Positions 1 to 11,165 of a stretch of 64,000 nucleotides of DNA are shown piece after piece. The notes under the pieces were generated by a model, which was not told where the DNA came from, ran no database searches, and worked only from the letters and a program-made list of their open reading frames with translations. Every line of letters starts with the position of its first letter. The first letter of the stretch is position 1. The DNA is taken from NCBI RefSeq assembly GCF_030052815.1, contig NC_079503.1:59748735-59812734 (forward strand), in the 5' to 3' direction. This DNA is from Hevea brasiliensis. Lineage: Eukaryota; Streptophyta; Magnoliopsida; Malpighiales; Euphorbiaceae. The translations under genes and the position numbers were made by a program.

Positions 1-1026
1 AAACCCTACTTTCATAGTGATTAGATTAATTAAAATCCTTTAAGATCTTTGATTAATTTTGAAACTCCACAATGGTCATCAGCATATCCCTAGGTCAGAT
101 TTTCTAGGTTCAAAACCCTAATTTTCTAATATTAATCTTCACCTTTCAGTTCTTCAATTAATATCTTAGAAGATGGTTAGGTGGGTACCATCACATAGCA
201 TGCATTAAGAACACAAGAGATTGAATCAAATAATAAAATTTCCAATATATTAAATAAAATCAAACAAGATCCATAATTAAATTGAGAGTGCTACACCCTA
301 ACCCTAGAATAAAGAGACTACTCATATATGGTGAGTTTTACCGTCAAGTTTATAAAAAGATAAAGAGAAGACATGAGAAGAAAATAGAGTGAAAGAATCC
401 AAAAGGAGAGTTACAGCCTTGGACTTTTAAAACTTCAACTAAAAATCCCTTTAAGCAATCTTGTAGATCTTGTTTCAACCTTGCCTCCCTTGAAGTTGAT
501 ATGCATCCTTGAATGTAAATTGGCTCCCTTGAATGTAAATTCTCCTCCCCTTTTCAATTCTTGACTTGTTATATTTATATCTAGTGTAAAAACCCTAATT
601 TCAATGTCTCAGGTTAGAAGTAAGAAAAACCGCATTAGAATTGCTGTTAGGGGACTTTACATGGGCTGTGTAGTGATATGCGCCCCGTGTAACTTTCTGC
701 CACTTTGTTTTTTAAGTTTTCTTCAGTCCAGAGAGTTGCATGGAGTCCAGGAAGTTACACGAGGCAGGTTTCATGGCCCGTGTAATGCTTCTAGCTGTGT
801 ATTCTTCATGTTTTGACCTCCAAATCTCTTCTGAACTCGTCTTTGATTCTAGAACCACATAAAAACACATGATAAAATATAAAAATCAATGAATTGAGTT
901 GGATTAACATGTTTTTTAAAATAATAATGAAAACACATAAAAATAAATATAAAATAAGACTAAATGCTAACAAAATGTAATGAACATTAACCTTAAATGT
1001 CTATATAATTTGACTTAATCACATCA
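1..1026 (-). mobile_element. Athila-type LTR fragment, truncated by window start
   Basis: The stretch aligns by eye with the inner and 5' parts of the Athila-1 LTRs at 12464-13700 and 23340-24593, with many differences. Shared landmarks are a TATA-like block at 570-580, the GTGTAA-rich block at about 650-800, and an end matching the LTR terminus TGATG (minus strand) at about 1026. No polypurine tract follows on the right, unlike the 3' LTRs at 13701 and 28855. It is therefore either the 5' LTR of a minus-strand element lying to the left, or a solo LTR. The right boundary is uncertain by several bases. Confidence 0.7.
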
Positions 1027-2584
1027 CAAGTTAAGGATATGAAAATTCCTAAACATATTTATATGTTTACTAGAATCTCCTTTTGGGAGATAAGATGGAC
1101 ACATGGCAAGATTATTGGCCATTTGTCTCCTTATAAAGGAGTCAAAGGCCACATTTCTTTATCTTATGAAAACATGTAAGAAAGCCATATCAGCCATCAA
1201 ATTTCCACAAACTCTTACTAAGTGTTTAAGCCATTTAGCTTTTCCTTTTGCTTTTCAAGCTACATTAGCTACTTGCATTTTTTTTCTTGGCTTTATAAGC
1301 CATAAAAGCCATATTAGTTCTTCAAACAATATCATTTATATCTAGTATAAATTATATCATAATTAAAGTTCTTTAATTATATGCTCATATTTTACAATTA
1401 AATATAAGCTATTTTTCTTCTTATTAACCATTCCTTTGAATTTAGTTTCAAGTCATGCTAGGAACTTTGTAATCTAATTGTAAACTAAATTCATTAATTT
1501 AATTAATCAATTAAAGCATTTAGTTAATTAATCAAATTAATTATTATCTTGATCACTTAAGCTCTATTGTATATGACTTTCTAGGTTCATGGCTAATTGG
1601 CAAAGAGAATATGATATTAACTCTTAATATTACTGAAACTCTTTCCATGCCTAAAGTGAAATTCCCTTTCCACTCTTGATTCTCATAAATTATGCTTAAC
1701 ACCTAGTATTGCTTGTCATTTAGTACTCAATTAGTGATGAATGAAATTCATCCCATTCCTTATAACCTTGATCATACATACCATGCATTAAAGCCTTTTC
1801 ATTATAAAGTCCTATAGTTTATGTCAAACCCTAATTGCTTCGAATCATATGTCTTCATCTTAATTCTAATTCTTGATTAATTAGACTTTCCATCAAAAAC
1901 TCTTTTCTAACAAAGTTTAATCTATCTTGACTAGGAACTTTTATTTATCAAGAACAATTTAGATGGCATAGTACTTTATCTCTATTTATTTTGAGTAACA
2001 AATCCCATCTTGACTGACTACTTATCTCTATTTATGACTAGTGAGCCACAACACACTGGTATACCAATACATTGTATAAGTATGTAAATAGTATCAAACT
2101 CAAACCACTTATATACAAGATAACCATGTCATCTAAGGTTAAGAGATTATATGTACTATTACGATCTAGATGATAATATATTGACAAGAGTAAACTCCAT
2201 GTATATATCATCTATGTGCCACTAGTTTAGGCTACTTATCTTATAAGTGCCCACTGTATTTTTCTTGACTTCATAATGTTAAATAGTATGAGACTTACCA
2301 TTCCACTTTCTAATATGAAGAGGAAAAAAGGTGGCAATCTAATTGGATAGATCATGTCTAATGGGGAGTATCCTTGACTTTGAACCATTTCTTATAACAA
2401 TTGATCAGATAGTTTTGTCACTCATATTCTCAACTCCTTGAGAATTGAACTTCCAACAAGAAACTAAAGGATTACTCTATTAACCATAAACATTTTAAGT
2501 TAAAAGAAACATAAAAGTGATTTGTTAGGAATTAAGTCTATAACACATAACATTAATGTATTGCTCTAGGGCATGCCACTAACA
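1027..2584 (-). repeat. Degenerate LTR-like noncoding repeat (possibly Copia or LARD)
   Basis: No coding region is visible. On the minus strand the segment could start at 2584 with TGTTAGTGGCATGCCCTAG and has a TATA-like TTTATAAGG near 1135. This order (TG start, long AT-rich U3, TATA) suggests an LTR. The wording resembles LTRs of non-autonomous or Copia-type plant elements, but this is recalled resemblance only. The Athila LTR on its left may have inserted into it. No second copy is present in the window for comparison. Confidence 0.3.
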
Positions 2585-3015
2585 TAAATTATGACCAATG
2601 GTGAAACTAGGCCTAAATATTGTCTTTTAGGTTGAGTTATTTGACCATATTTAGGCTTATGATATCATCAATGTTTGGCCTATATATATCTCTGTGTGTG
2701 TGTGTGTGTGTGATTTAAAACGTAGAAGGCTAAATAGAAAAGGCTATTTTTTTAACCTAAAATATATTTAACACATTGGGCTAGTCCAATAGGTAATAGA
2801 TATTATGAACAAGTTCATTCATTAATATATATACTTTTACACTCTATTTAGAGGGAGAAAAGTAAAGTAAAATATTTTTAAAAGTAAGAATTTTCATGAT
2901 TTTTGAATCATTATAACTTTTTATTATTTAAAAGGAATGGAATTTTTAAAAAAAAAATATTTGAAGGTTTTCGAGGGAAAAATTTATCAATATATCTACT
3001 AACTAGGGAATTGCT
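2585..3015. other. AT-rich intergenic stretch with a (GT)n microsatellite
   Basis: A short GT repeat of about 20 bases lies near 2693-2712. The rest is AT-rich and has no readable protein motif on either strand. Confidence 0.5.
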
Positions 3016-3339
3016 CGTGTTAAAGCATGTAGCTATTAATAATTTCAATTTATATATTTTCTTTTAATTTTAATATATAAAAATAATGTAATGTTTTAAA
3101 TTTTAATTAATTACTTTAAATTTTATTTTTATTATTTTTATCTCTCAAAATTTTTAATAAAGATTTTATAATAAAAATAATTACAATCTATTTATATATA
3201 ATATAGATATGAATATATGTAATTAATATGTGTTAATATAGCATAAGTTATCTTATAATAATAGCTACTTATTATAATATTAATAGGGTAACTATTAGAT
3301 AATTATAACTCACATTTAATAGAAAATGCTACATGACAA
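3016..3339 (+). repeat. AT-rich direct repeat, copy 1 (interrupted by MITE at its end)
   Basis: This segment is repeated at about 3917-4217. Both copies begin with a form of GTAGCTATTAAT and share long blocks such as AATATATAAAAATAATGTAA and GGTTATCTTATAATAAT-like wording, with scattered substitutions and small indels. No coding capacity is seen. It looks like an old tandem duplication of an AT-rich, TE-derived sequence. Confidence 0.65.
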
Positions 3340-3826
3340 GGATAAATTTTGATAACTATCTCTGAATTTATCTAGTTGTAACATTACAGTCCCTCAACTT
3401 AAAAATATAACATAAAACTCCATCAACTTTCAAATTTTGCATAGTAAAATCCCTCTAACATCTGATCGCCAGTTTTTCAGTTAGACGTTGATCTAGATAA
3501 TTCTAGCTTGGAGCTTAGTCAGTATTTCTCTTTATCTCTCAAGCCATGTGTAATTTAAATCCTTCTTCTCTTTATAGATAGAATAATTTTTCATGCATAA
3601 AGAGAATAATTTTACACTTTGCATAAGAGAGGAGAGAGAAATGTTCACTAAGTACTATGCGGAAGCTATTCACATCAGTTTCTAACCAAAAAATTAGTAA
3701 TTAAAAGTTAGAGGGATTTTACTGTGTAAAATTTAAAAGTTTAGAGGCTTTTATGTTACATTTTAAAGTTAAAGAAATGTAGTGTAACAACTATATAAGT
3801 TCATGGACAGTTATTGAAATTTATCC
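3340..3826. mobile_element. Mutator-type MITE with long terminal inverted repeats
   Basis: The two ends are inverted copies of each other for about 120 bp: the left end starts GGATAAATTTTGATAACT, and the reverse complement of the right end starts GGATAAATTTCAATAACT. The inverted repeats continue through the inner block GTAAAATCCCTCTAA. The element is 487 bp and flanked by 9-bp direct repeats, ACATGACAA at 3331-3339 and ACATGGCAA at 3827-3835 (8 of 9 match). Long inverted repeats with a 9-bp duplication are the signature of Mutator-like elements. There is no transposase, so it is non-autonomous. Confidence 0.8.
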
Positions 3827-3916
3827 ACATGGCAATACTAAGAAAGAGAAAATCATGTATTAGCCACGTGACAATACTGCAAAAGAGAATGCCATGTATC
3901 AGAAGGAAATTACATG
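3827..3916 (+). repeat. Short imperfect tandem repeat beside the MITE
   Basis: Two units of roughly 39 bp each contain variants of ACATGGCAATACTAAGAAAG, followed by a variant of AGAGAATGCCATGTAT. Related units reappear at about 4209-4280 after the second AT-rich repeat copy. Confidence 0.5.
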
Positions 3917-4217
3917 TGCTAATGCACGTAGCTATTAATACTTTTAAAATAATTTTAATATATAAAAATAATGTAATGTTTTAAATTTTTTATTAATTAT
4001 TTTAAAATTTTATTTTACTACTTTTATCTCAAACTTTTTATTAAAGATTTCATTACAAAAGTAATTAAAATCTATCTATATAAAATTTAGATATAAATAT
4101 TAATTAATATATATTAATATATTGTAGGTTATCTTATAATAATGTCTATTATAGTATTAATAAAGTAATTATTAAATAATTTATAATTTATATATAATAG
4201 ATAATGTCACATGATAA
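3917..4217 (+). repeat. AT-rich direct repeat, copy 2 (empty site of the MITE)
   Basis: This is the second copy of the 3016-3339 repeat. It runs directly into ACATGATAATACTATAAG at 4209-4226 with no MITE, so it represents the uninterrupted arrangement at the homologous position. Confidence 0.65.
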
Positions 4218-4689
4218 TACTATAAGAAATAATGCCACGTAGCGATGCTATAACAGATAATGTCATGTGTCATTATCTTGAGAATATTTTCTTTATATAT
4301 ATATATTTGTGAACTATAAAATAATAATTTTTGAAAGTTTTTAAAAATTTTTAAAAGCCTTACTTTCAAAAATAATAAATGTTTTAAACATAAATATATG
4401 ATTTTGAAATTTTACGTAAAATCCTAAAACTTTATAAAATCTCCTTTAAACATAATTTTAATATAATTAACGACAACTAGCATTCCCTTTAATATTTTTA
4501 TTACTTAATTTTATTTTGATAATTTAAATTATTTAAGAAATTATTTGAATATAAAATGTTCAACTAGTTTTCAACTAAATATTCTTTTATTTTTTGAAAA
4601 AAATATTTAAAATAATTGTTGGACTTTTCTTTATAGAGACATGTAAACATTGGGTGATATAGATCTGCAATTCCTACTTTTATTTTTTA

Positions 4690-4690
<1 letters not shown>
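4218..4690. other. AT-rich noncoding stretch
   Basis: The stretch is low-complexity AT-rich sequence with short CATGT-containing repeats at its left end. I see no gene. It probably forms intron or intergenic sequence upstream of the cytochrome c6A exon. Confidence 0.4.
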
Positions 4691-4727
<37 letters not shown>

Positions 4728-4728
4728 A
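4691..4728 (+). repeat. Compound microsatellite (TA)n(TG)n
   Basis: About nine TA units are followed directly by about ten TG units, some 70 bp upstream of the exon at 4798. Confidence 0.9.
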
Positions 4729-4797
4729 TTCCCCATAATCATGTTTTGCTTAGGGTTTATCTTATCTTACCATGTTGTTTGCTGAATGATAATGCAG

Positions 4798-4898
4798 TGT
4801 CATTAGGACAAACCTCTGCAGATATACAAAACGGGGCAACTTTGTTTAGTCGTTCTTGCATTGGGTGTCATCATGCCGGTGGAAACATTATACAACCA
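4798..4898 (+). CDS. Cytochrome c6A, single internal exon (heme-binding exon)
   Basis: This 101-bp segment is bounded by a splice acceptor (GCAG ending at 4797, with a pyrimidine-rich stretch upstream) and a strong donor, GTAAGT at 4899. It encodes 33 residues ending GNIIQP. These include the c-type heme site CIGCH (Cys-x-x-Cys-His), which binds heme covalently. The wording GATLF, CIGCH and GGNIIQP is characteristic of plant cytochrome c6A, a thylakoid-lumen protein related to algal cytochrome c6. The reading frame is open across the exon; the first codon is split with the previous exon, and the last codon is complete. Exons for the transit peptide and for the C-terminal part (methionine heme ligand) are not visible in the flanks. 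It is either part of a gene with TE-enlarged introns or a stranded exon. Family call is firm; functional status is unknown. Confidence 0.75.
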
Positions 4899-6767
4899 GT
4901 AAGTCTAATTACCTCTAACTCCTTTCTTTATTTTATGTCCATACCAATTCAGAATTTATTTATTTATTTATTTTCACAGTTACACTCTCTTTTGCTGTTT
5001 TAGAATGTTCAATAACTATAAGCATTGAAATAACATTTTTAAATTAATGAATAATTTTTTGGCGTTATATTTATCAGGGTTAATAGTTTAATTAGCCTTC
5101 CAACTTTATTACCAAAATCAATTGAATTCTTACATTTTAACTTGGCTCAAATAAATCCTTATAAAATTTGATATGAAGTAATTAAACCTTAATTTTTTTT
5201 AAACTAGAATATAATTACCACATGTAACATATAATTTATTGGTCTTAAAAAACACAATAAAGGTATTAAAAACAAAAATCTCCAAATTAAAGTTTATTAT
5301 TAAAATTTGAAAATTTTGTTTTCTACATTTTTTAATTTGTATTTTAGACAATTTATATTATATTAAGCTAAACTCTGTATATTTTATGTGTTATTCATAC
5401 TCTAATTTTAAGAAAAAGGGACTTAATTCTTCAACAATAAATTTTATATACGCTTGATTGAATCAAATTAAAATATATGTTGAAATTAACTCTAAAAGTA
5501 AAATTAGGGTAAATTATAGCTTTGAGCGCTATAATTGCATCATTTTTAAATTTTAATTTATAGCATAAAACTACTTGAAGATTAATTTTAAAAAAACAAT
5601 AAAATCCTTAATAACTTAGATAATCAATTTTCAACTAACTTATTGACTTGATTGGCATTTAGAAAAAAAAAATAATAAAAATGACAACACCCTCAAATTA
5701 TGAGATTCTTTTCCCCATCTATTTTCTCTCTCTCCTTTGTTTCTCTCACCCTCTCTTCTTTATCTCTCTCACTCTCCCTTCTCTCTCACTAGCTCCTTTT
5801 TATCTGTATCTGAAATTATCCAATGCTAGCAATGGATAAAGCCATATAATTCCAAAATGAAAAATCACAAATTAGGAGTAAGACAAACTAATAATGGACA
5901 TTTTTCAACATGAGCAAATCAGAATAAACAAAATTTTCAACTCATGAACAAATTTCTCACACGTCACAAACAACAAAAATTCCAAATAAATTTCAAAATT
6001 TTAATTGAAATTTCAACAAAAACAAGTCATGATTCAATTGAACACAACATTGCCATCATTCAAAGTTCCGTTGTTGTTGATGTCTTCATAATCCCAAAGG
6101 AAAGTATGGTCATGCTTGTTTCAATTGTCTCCACCACCATCATTTGCTAGACCCTCTATGCCACCATAGCCCAACAAACATTTTGATGGTCCATATGTAA
6201 GCATGCGAGTGTCTACCATTAGCTTAGTGTTGGAACTACAAGAGTGTGGTCAACACAATCACTTGAATAGCAAAGCAAGAAGGCATTACTAGATTGTCAC
6301 ATTGGTCATCACTAATAGTTACATTGAACCATGATGGTGACAACATCATAGCATCATATGACCAATTCAACGAAATGATCCTAGAAAAAGGATTGATGCG
6401 TGATGGGATTGTTGCAGGGTTGGCTAATGAGGGTGTGGATTGGATTGTGTTGTGCTCTTTGTAATCCTTGTAACAGAGGGAAATAATGTGAAAATTATGG
6501 TCTTTTTTTTTTTTTAATTTCTTGCAAGTTTTTATCAAAAGAGATTTTTAGATATTTTGAATTGGGGTTTTGTTGTGTAGTTATTGTTAGAAGGGAATGA
6601 GCAAAAGGATAAAGGGAGAAGATGAGAAAAAGGATAGGGGAAGGAAATGGGAAGATCCCACTGCTTATTAGGTAAAGCTAAAACAAAAGGAGATGGGGGA
6701 GGAAAAGAGGCTAGAGGCAAGAAGATTCTAAGAGGGAGGTGTGAGACCATTGAACTTGGTTTAACAT
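4899..6767. other. Noncoding flank of the c6A exon, CT-rich tract at 5700-5810
   Basis: I searched both strands for the remaining cytochrome c6A exons and saw none. The stretch is AT-rich, with a pyrimidine-rich tract at about 5700-5810 and a purine-rich stretch at about 6590-6740. Short open frames exist here but show no recognisable family, and their composition follows simple sequence. Confidence 0.5.
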
Positions 6768-9700
6768 TGTCTTCTCATAACACTATCACAATAATTAGAT
6801 ATTAATGCCATTAAGGCGAAGAACATGAGTCGCCACCCGAGTAATAACTGTGTTAAAGGCAAGGACGTGACAACTTACCACTTGCAGAGGTCTACTACCA
6901 TTATTTTACCTTGAGCTCACTAACCTAGGTTTGGGATGGAGCGTACAAAAGAGGGAAAGTGATAGGCACCCTATAGGCCTAGACTTATTTTAGAATAAGG
7001 GCTAGCCTCTACTATTGATTTTTAAAGTTTGTCTTATTGTCTCTTTTATTAAATTCCCTAATCATACATTTATACAAGCTAATGTTATGCACACATTTAA
7101 ATTCAAAGAATACAAAATAATTAAATAAATAATAAACAGAAAATAAAAGGAAAAAACAATTTAACAAGTCAAAATTGAATTTACAAATTAATTATAATTA
7201 ATTATAATTAATTAAAATGTCCTAATCTAATTAAATTAAATTATCTTAATTCCAGTAGGTCTAATATTCATAAAAAATCATAATAAATAAAAAAATTCAT
7301 GGTTTTAAATTAAAAATACAAAAGAGTCCTATTTTAACTAAACCAGTCTAATTTTTGGTTAATTTCATATTTATGTAGAAATTTTGAACATTCTATATAT
7401 AAAAAACATAAAACTTAATGAAAAAATCCATAAAAAATATTAAGAATCCTATACATATCAAACATTAACATGGAGCAATAAGAAAATTAAAACTAGCAAC
7501 TGAAAAACATAAAAAAAAAAAAAAACTCACTAACTTGATTGCAATGTAGAATAACTAGAAAAAATGACTAAAAGGTAAAAATACATTAAAAATACCAAAC
7601 CTACTCATAAAATTATCAAATTTTATCACATGATAGTGTGAGAAAGGGGGATATGAGGCGAAATATCATTCGCTAGAATTATATAAAATGCACTAGGTAA
7701 TGCCTAGGAAAGATAGTGGAGTCACAATGGTCTCGCTTAAGTACCACCTACTTAGACAGCATTTTTTAGATATGCACTTCATAGAATCCTAATAGAATCA
7801 AACCACCGATAAGTACTGTCTTCTCATAACACTACCACGGCACTAAAGATTTATGCCAAGAAGGCATAAAAAGACAGGAGTCACCACCCGGGTAATAACC
7901 AGGACATATTCAGTATTTCTTCCGAGAGTCATGGATGGCAACTTACTCCTTACAGAGTTTCCATAACTGTCATTACCATAACCCAATGTCTAGGTTCGGG
8001 ATAGTGGGTACGCAAGAGGAAGGTGTTAGGCACCCCTTACGCCTAGTCTAACCTCGTTAATTCGAGTGCCAGCCCTCTACTAATGTTTCTAGAAGTCTTG
8101 TTTATTATTCCTCTATTAAACTTTATCCTAAAAATGCAATTCTAATCCTACATATGCAAGTAATTCACAAAAGGATTGTTGTTTGCAAACAATTTTCATG
8201 CACAAGTAATTCCTATATATGGAGTAGCTAATTATTTAAATAATATTTATGAGATGACTAAAATTAATTTATTATTGAGAATTTAATTTATAAACAAATT
8301 CAATTTCAAATAACCTAAGTTTCTATTTAACCTAATTAATTAATTTTTCACTAAGTTACCCTTAGGATAATTAATCTAAATTAATTATATACATGTGTAA
8401 TTTATCCTAATATCACATAATGCCCAAACAATTAGAACCTAATAAAGATTTCTAACATATAAATTTATTTTATAATTACCAAGTATTAAATTATATTTAC
8501 TTTACATGCCAAGATTAGTTTAATTTACAAACAATATTAATTTTAATTTATCAAGTATTTATTTAAATTAATTACATACAAAAGTCAATTAAATTATAAA
8601 CAAAGTTAATTTTAATTTACCAAATAAAAATCCTATTATTACTAAATTTTCATGCTAATAATTATTTTAGAAATTTAGAGCTACTTACTTATTTAGAGTT
8701 ACAATTATCATTGGGGCGAGCTACCCTTAAAAAAGGGCCTTCCCTTCTAGTATGGCAATGATATCTCTGGCTTACTCCCGTTTAGCTCCATGTAATCTCC
8801 ACGCTAATGCCCTCTTTGGTACCTACCTTAGGGCTGCTTACCAATTTTATTTGTAATAAAAAAAACTAAAGAAAATAAAGAAAATAAGAAAGTACAAATA
8901 ACAATTCACAATGAAATCTAGCTCTAGTCTCCTAAAGGAGTTAAAATTCCTAATTAGTTACAACTACCTAATGGTCTAAGTCTTCTAACATTATCCAAAT
9001 ACTTCATAACACCTCTTGAATTAAAAAAACACAGAAAAATAGTTCAAATATCAATTAGAACCCAAGAACACACACGAACTTACATAAACATACAATTTTC
9101 AGATTTTGGCAAATTGACAGTAGTAAGAAATCCAATTTTTGAAAAATAGTTAGACAAGCCTAAAAATCATGAAAAAATTACATAAGACAGTCAAAACATT
9201 ATACAAGATCACAAAATTTATAAACCAAACAAAACCCTAGCCGAATAGTTTACACAAATCATAACTTTTTCCAGTGATAGAATCACACTAATTTTTGTTA
9301 AAATTCATAACTCATCAACCACAATAGATATGAATGCGAAACCAATTGAAAAAGATTCACAAGATTTTGAACTTAATTTTAGACAATAGATTCACACAAA
9401 AATATTAACAAACAAGGGAGATATTGGCCTCAAAAGTTGGGTATTCTGCAAATCATATTTTGTAGGAACCCTAAATTCAAACAGCTATAACTTACAAAAT
9501 ACAAAAGTTTTTTCAGTGATTTTTAATCCTAAAATTATAAAATTTCATGTAGAATATGAATATAATTTTTCTAAAATTTTTACAGATTCAAAAAATAATA
9601 TAAATATAGGAGATAGAAAACTGAGTATGTGCATAGTTGTGTATCTCCACAAATTAAACATGGTTACATAATCTACATAAACATGTAAGATAAATTAGAA

Positions 9701-10496
9701 AACAAGGAGCATAGAATTAAATATTATAGGGCATAGATCTTGAAAAGAAAATAGCAAAAACCAACCTTTAAGAAAAATCTTACAAGAAAATCTTATTGAA
9801 GAAAAGAAAAGAACCAAAAGAGTTTTGAATATCTCTCTAAATCTCCTATAGCTCTAAAATATCTCTAAATAGCTCTGAATTTTCTCAATATTTCTCCTCC
9901 CCCTATCCTCCCTTTTTTTTTTTCTAACCCCAGTAGGGTATTTATAGGGTTTTGGGAGAGAGGTGTGATAGGATTTCGAGTCCTAGGGTGATAAGGTTCA
10001 GATAACTTAAAGAACTGGGATTGGGAAATTTGGGTGAAACTAGGATACGGGTAAGTTGTTTCAACCAATAAGAAAAAAGGGAAAAGGGGTAGCACCAATA
10101 GGGAGTGAGAAAGAGAGTGTGGGGTCAAGGGGGAGAGAGAGTTTGTATGGGAGAGGCATAGAGAAAAAGATATTTTTTTTATTTTAATTTTTAGAAAATA
10201 AATTAAATGGGTCCTATTTAAAATTCCTAACTAGGATTTCTGAAGCCCATGGAGCCCAATTAAACTTAATTATATACATTTAAGAACTACCCATATTAAA
10301 TTTAAACAAAACAAAATTTTATTTAAATTTAATTAAATTAATTTCCCAAAAAAACATATTATTATTTTTTTTTTCAAGATTATGCCATGAAATTAATAAT
10401 TCAGCTTTATGCCTCCAATTACATTTTGCATAATTTTTCATTATCTGGTTTCTCACAGCCTCAATGAACATACTCATCACAAAATAAGGGTTTATA
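6768..10496 (-). repeat. 3' LTR of an old Tat/Ogre-like element (boundaries approximate)
   Basis: The segment lies immediately downstream, in minus-strand order, of a polypurine tract at 10497-10512. It carries a TATA box at 9938-9947 and ends at one of two similar junctions that read TGTCTTCTCATAACACT on the + strand (6768 and 7817). Both junctions are followed by a related block containing GAGTCNCCACCCG and GATAGGCACC/GTTAGGCACCCC-type wording, so about 1 kb of the LTR end is duplicated. No protein is encoded. The other LTR is outside the window, so this call rests on position and order. Confidence 0.5.
9938..9947 (-). promoter_or_regulatory. TATA box in the Tat-like LTR
   Basis: The minus strand reads CTATAAATAC. 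It lies upstream, in minus orientation, of a poly-purine leader within the proposed LTR, as expected for a retrotransposon promoter. Confidence 0.45.
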
Positions 10497-10512
10497 GTTT
10501 GCCCCCCACTTT
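10497..10512 (-). other. Polypurine tract of the Tat-like element
   Basis: The minus strand reads AAAGTGGGGGGCAAAC. A G-rich purine run at the inner edge of the 3' LTR primes plus-strand DNA synthesis. AGTGGGGGGCAAA-type tracts are typical of Tat elements. Confidence 0.6.
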
Positions 10513-10589
10513 GGTGAAAGTTGAAATCAATGTGTAAGCATTGCTCAAGTTTCGTTAAAGTGAAACTCAATCTTCTAATAGCTATGAAA

Positions 10590-11165
10590 CATTGGCTATA
10601 AGGATCGAGTACGTCTTGCTCGGTCAACATACTCTAAGTTATGAGACTAGCTACAGCCTCATAACCATGATAACTGTGTCATGTGAAAATCGAGTGCATC
10701 TTCCTCTATCGATACACTCTGCGTCATAAGACTAGCTACGTATCCCCCTCACTATCCTGAAGAAGAATCAGACCCACTCGTAATTTGACACTTAAAACTC
10801 TAGTGATGCATGTTCTTCTGTGCCTTACACCCCTATAGGTAACATGTTAATGCGTGTTCTTCTATGCCTTACACAACTATGTCATATGCCCTAAACAACT
10901 TCTAAAGACTTACAAAAAAACATCTATCATGAAATGTTATGGGTTCGTATTTAGGATTGCGGTCCTAAACTACCTATGTATCCCCCTCGCTATCCTGAGG
11001 AAGAATCAGACCCCTTCGTAGTTCGACACTTGAAACTGTGGTGATGCATGTTCTTCTATGCCTTACACACCTACAGGTAATATGTTGATGCATGTTCTTC
11101 TATGCCTTACACAACTATATCGCGTGCCCTAAACAATGTCTAAAGACTTACCAAAAAATATCAAA
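10590..11165 (-). repeat. Tandem repeats in the Tat-like 3' untranslated region
   Basis: Two diverged units of about 240 bp, at about 10738-10970 and 10973-11165, share TATCCCCCTC, GAAGAATCAGACCC and CTAAAGACTTAC. Inside each unit a shorter sequence, variants of TGTTCTTCTATGCCTTACAC, occurs twice. A further pair built on AGACTAGCTAC lies at 10610-10740. Tandem repeats between pol and the 3' LTR are a known property of Ogre/Tat elements. Confidence 0.7.

Noticed and set aside
290..310. Telomere-like CCCTAACCCTA wording
   Set aside because: Only one and a half units occur, inside an Athila LTR fragment. The other CCCTAA matches are scattered singles.
4650..5003. Reading the c6A exon as a 117-codon single-exon gene
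   Set aside because: The upstream codons come from the TA/TG microsatellite and the downstream ones run past a strong GTAAGT donor. Only 4798-4898 matches the family.
6236..6750. Two short minus-strand frames as a candidate host gene
   Set aside because: No family resemblance or splice pattern could be defined, and one is a translation of purine-rich simple sequence.
10590..11165. CRISPR-like array
   Set aside because: The repeats are long, diverged, directly adjacent and lie in a plant retrotransposon, with no spacer structure.
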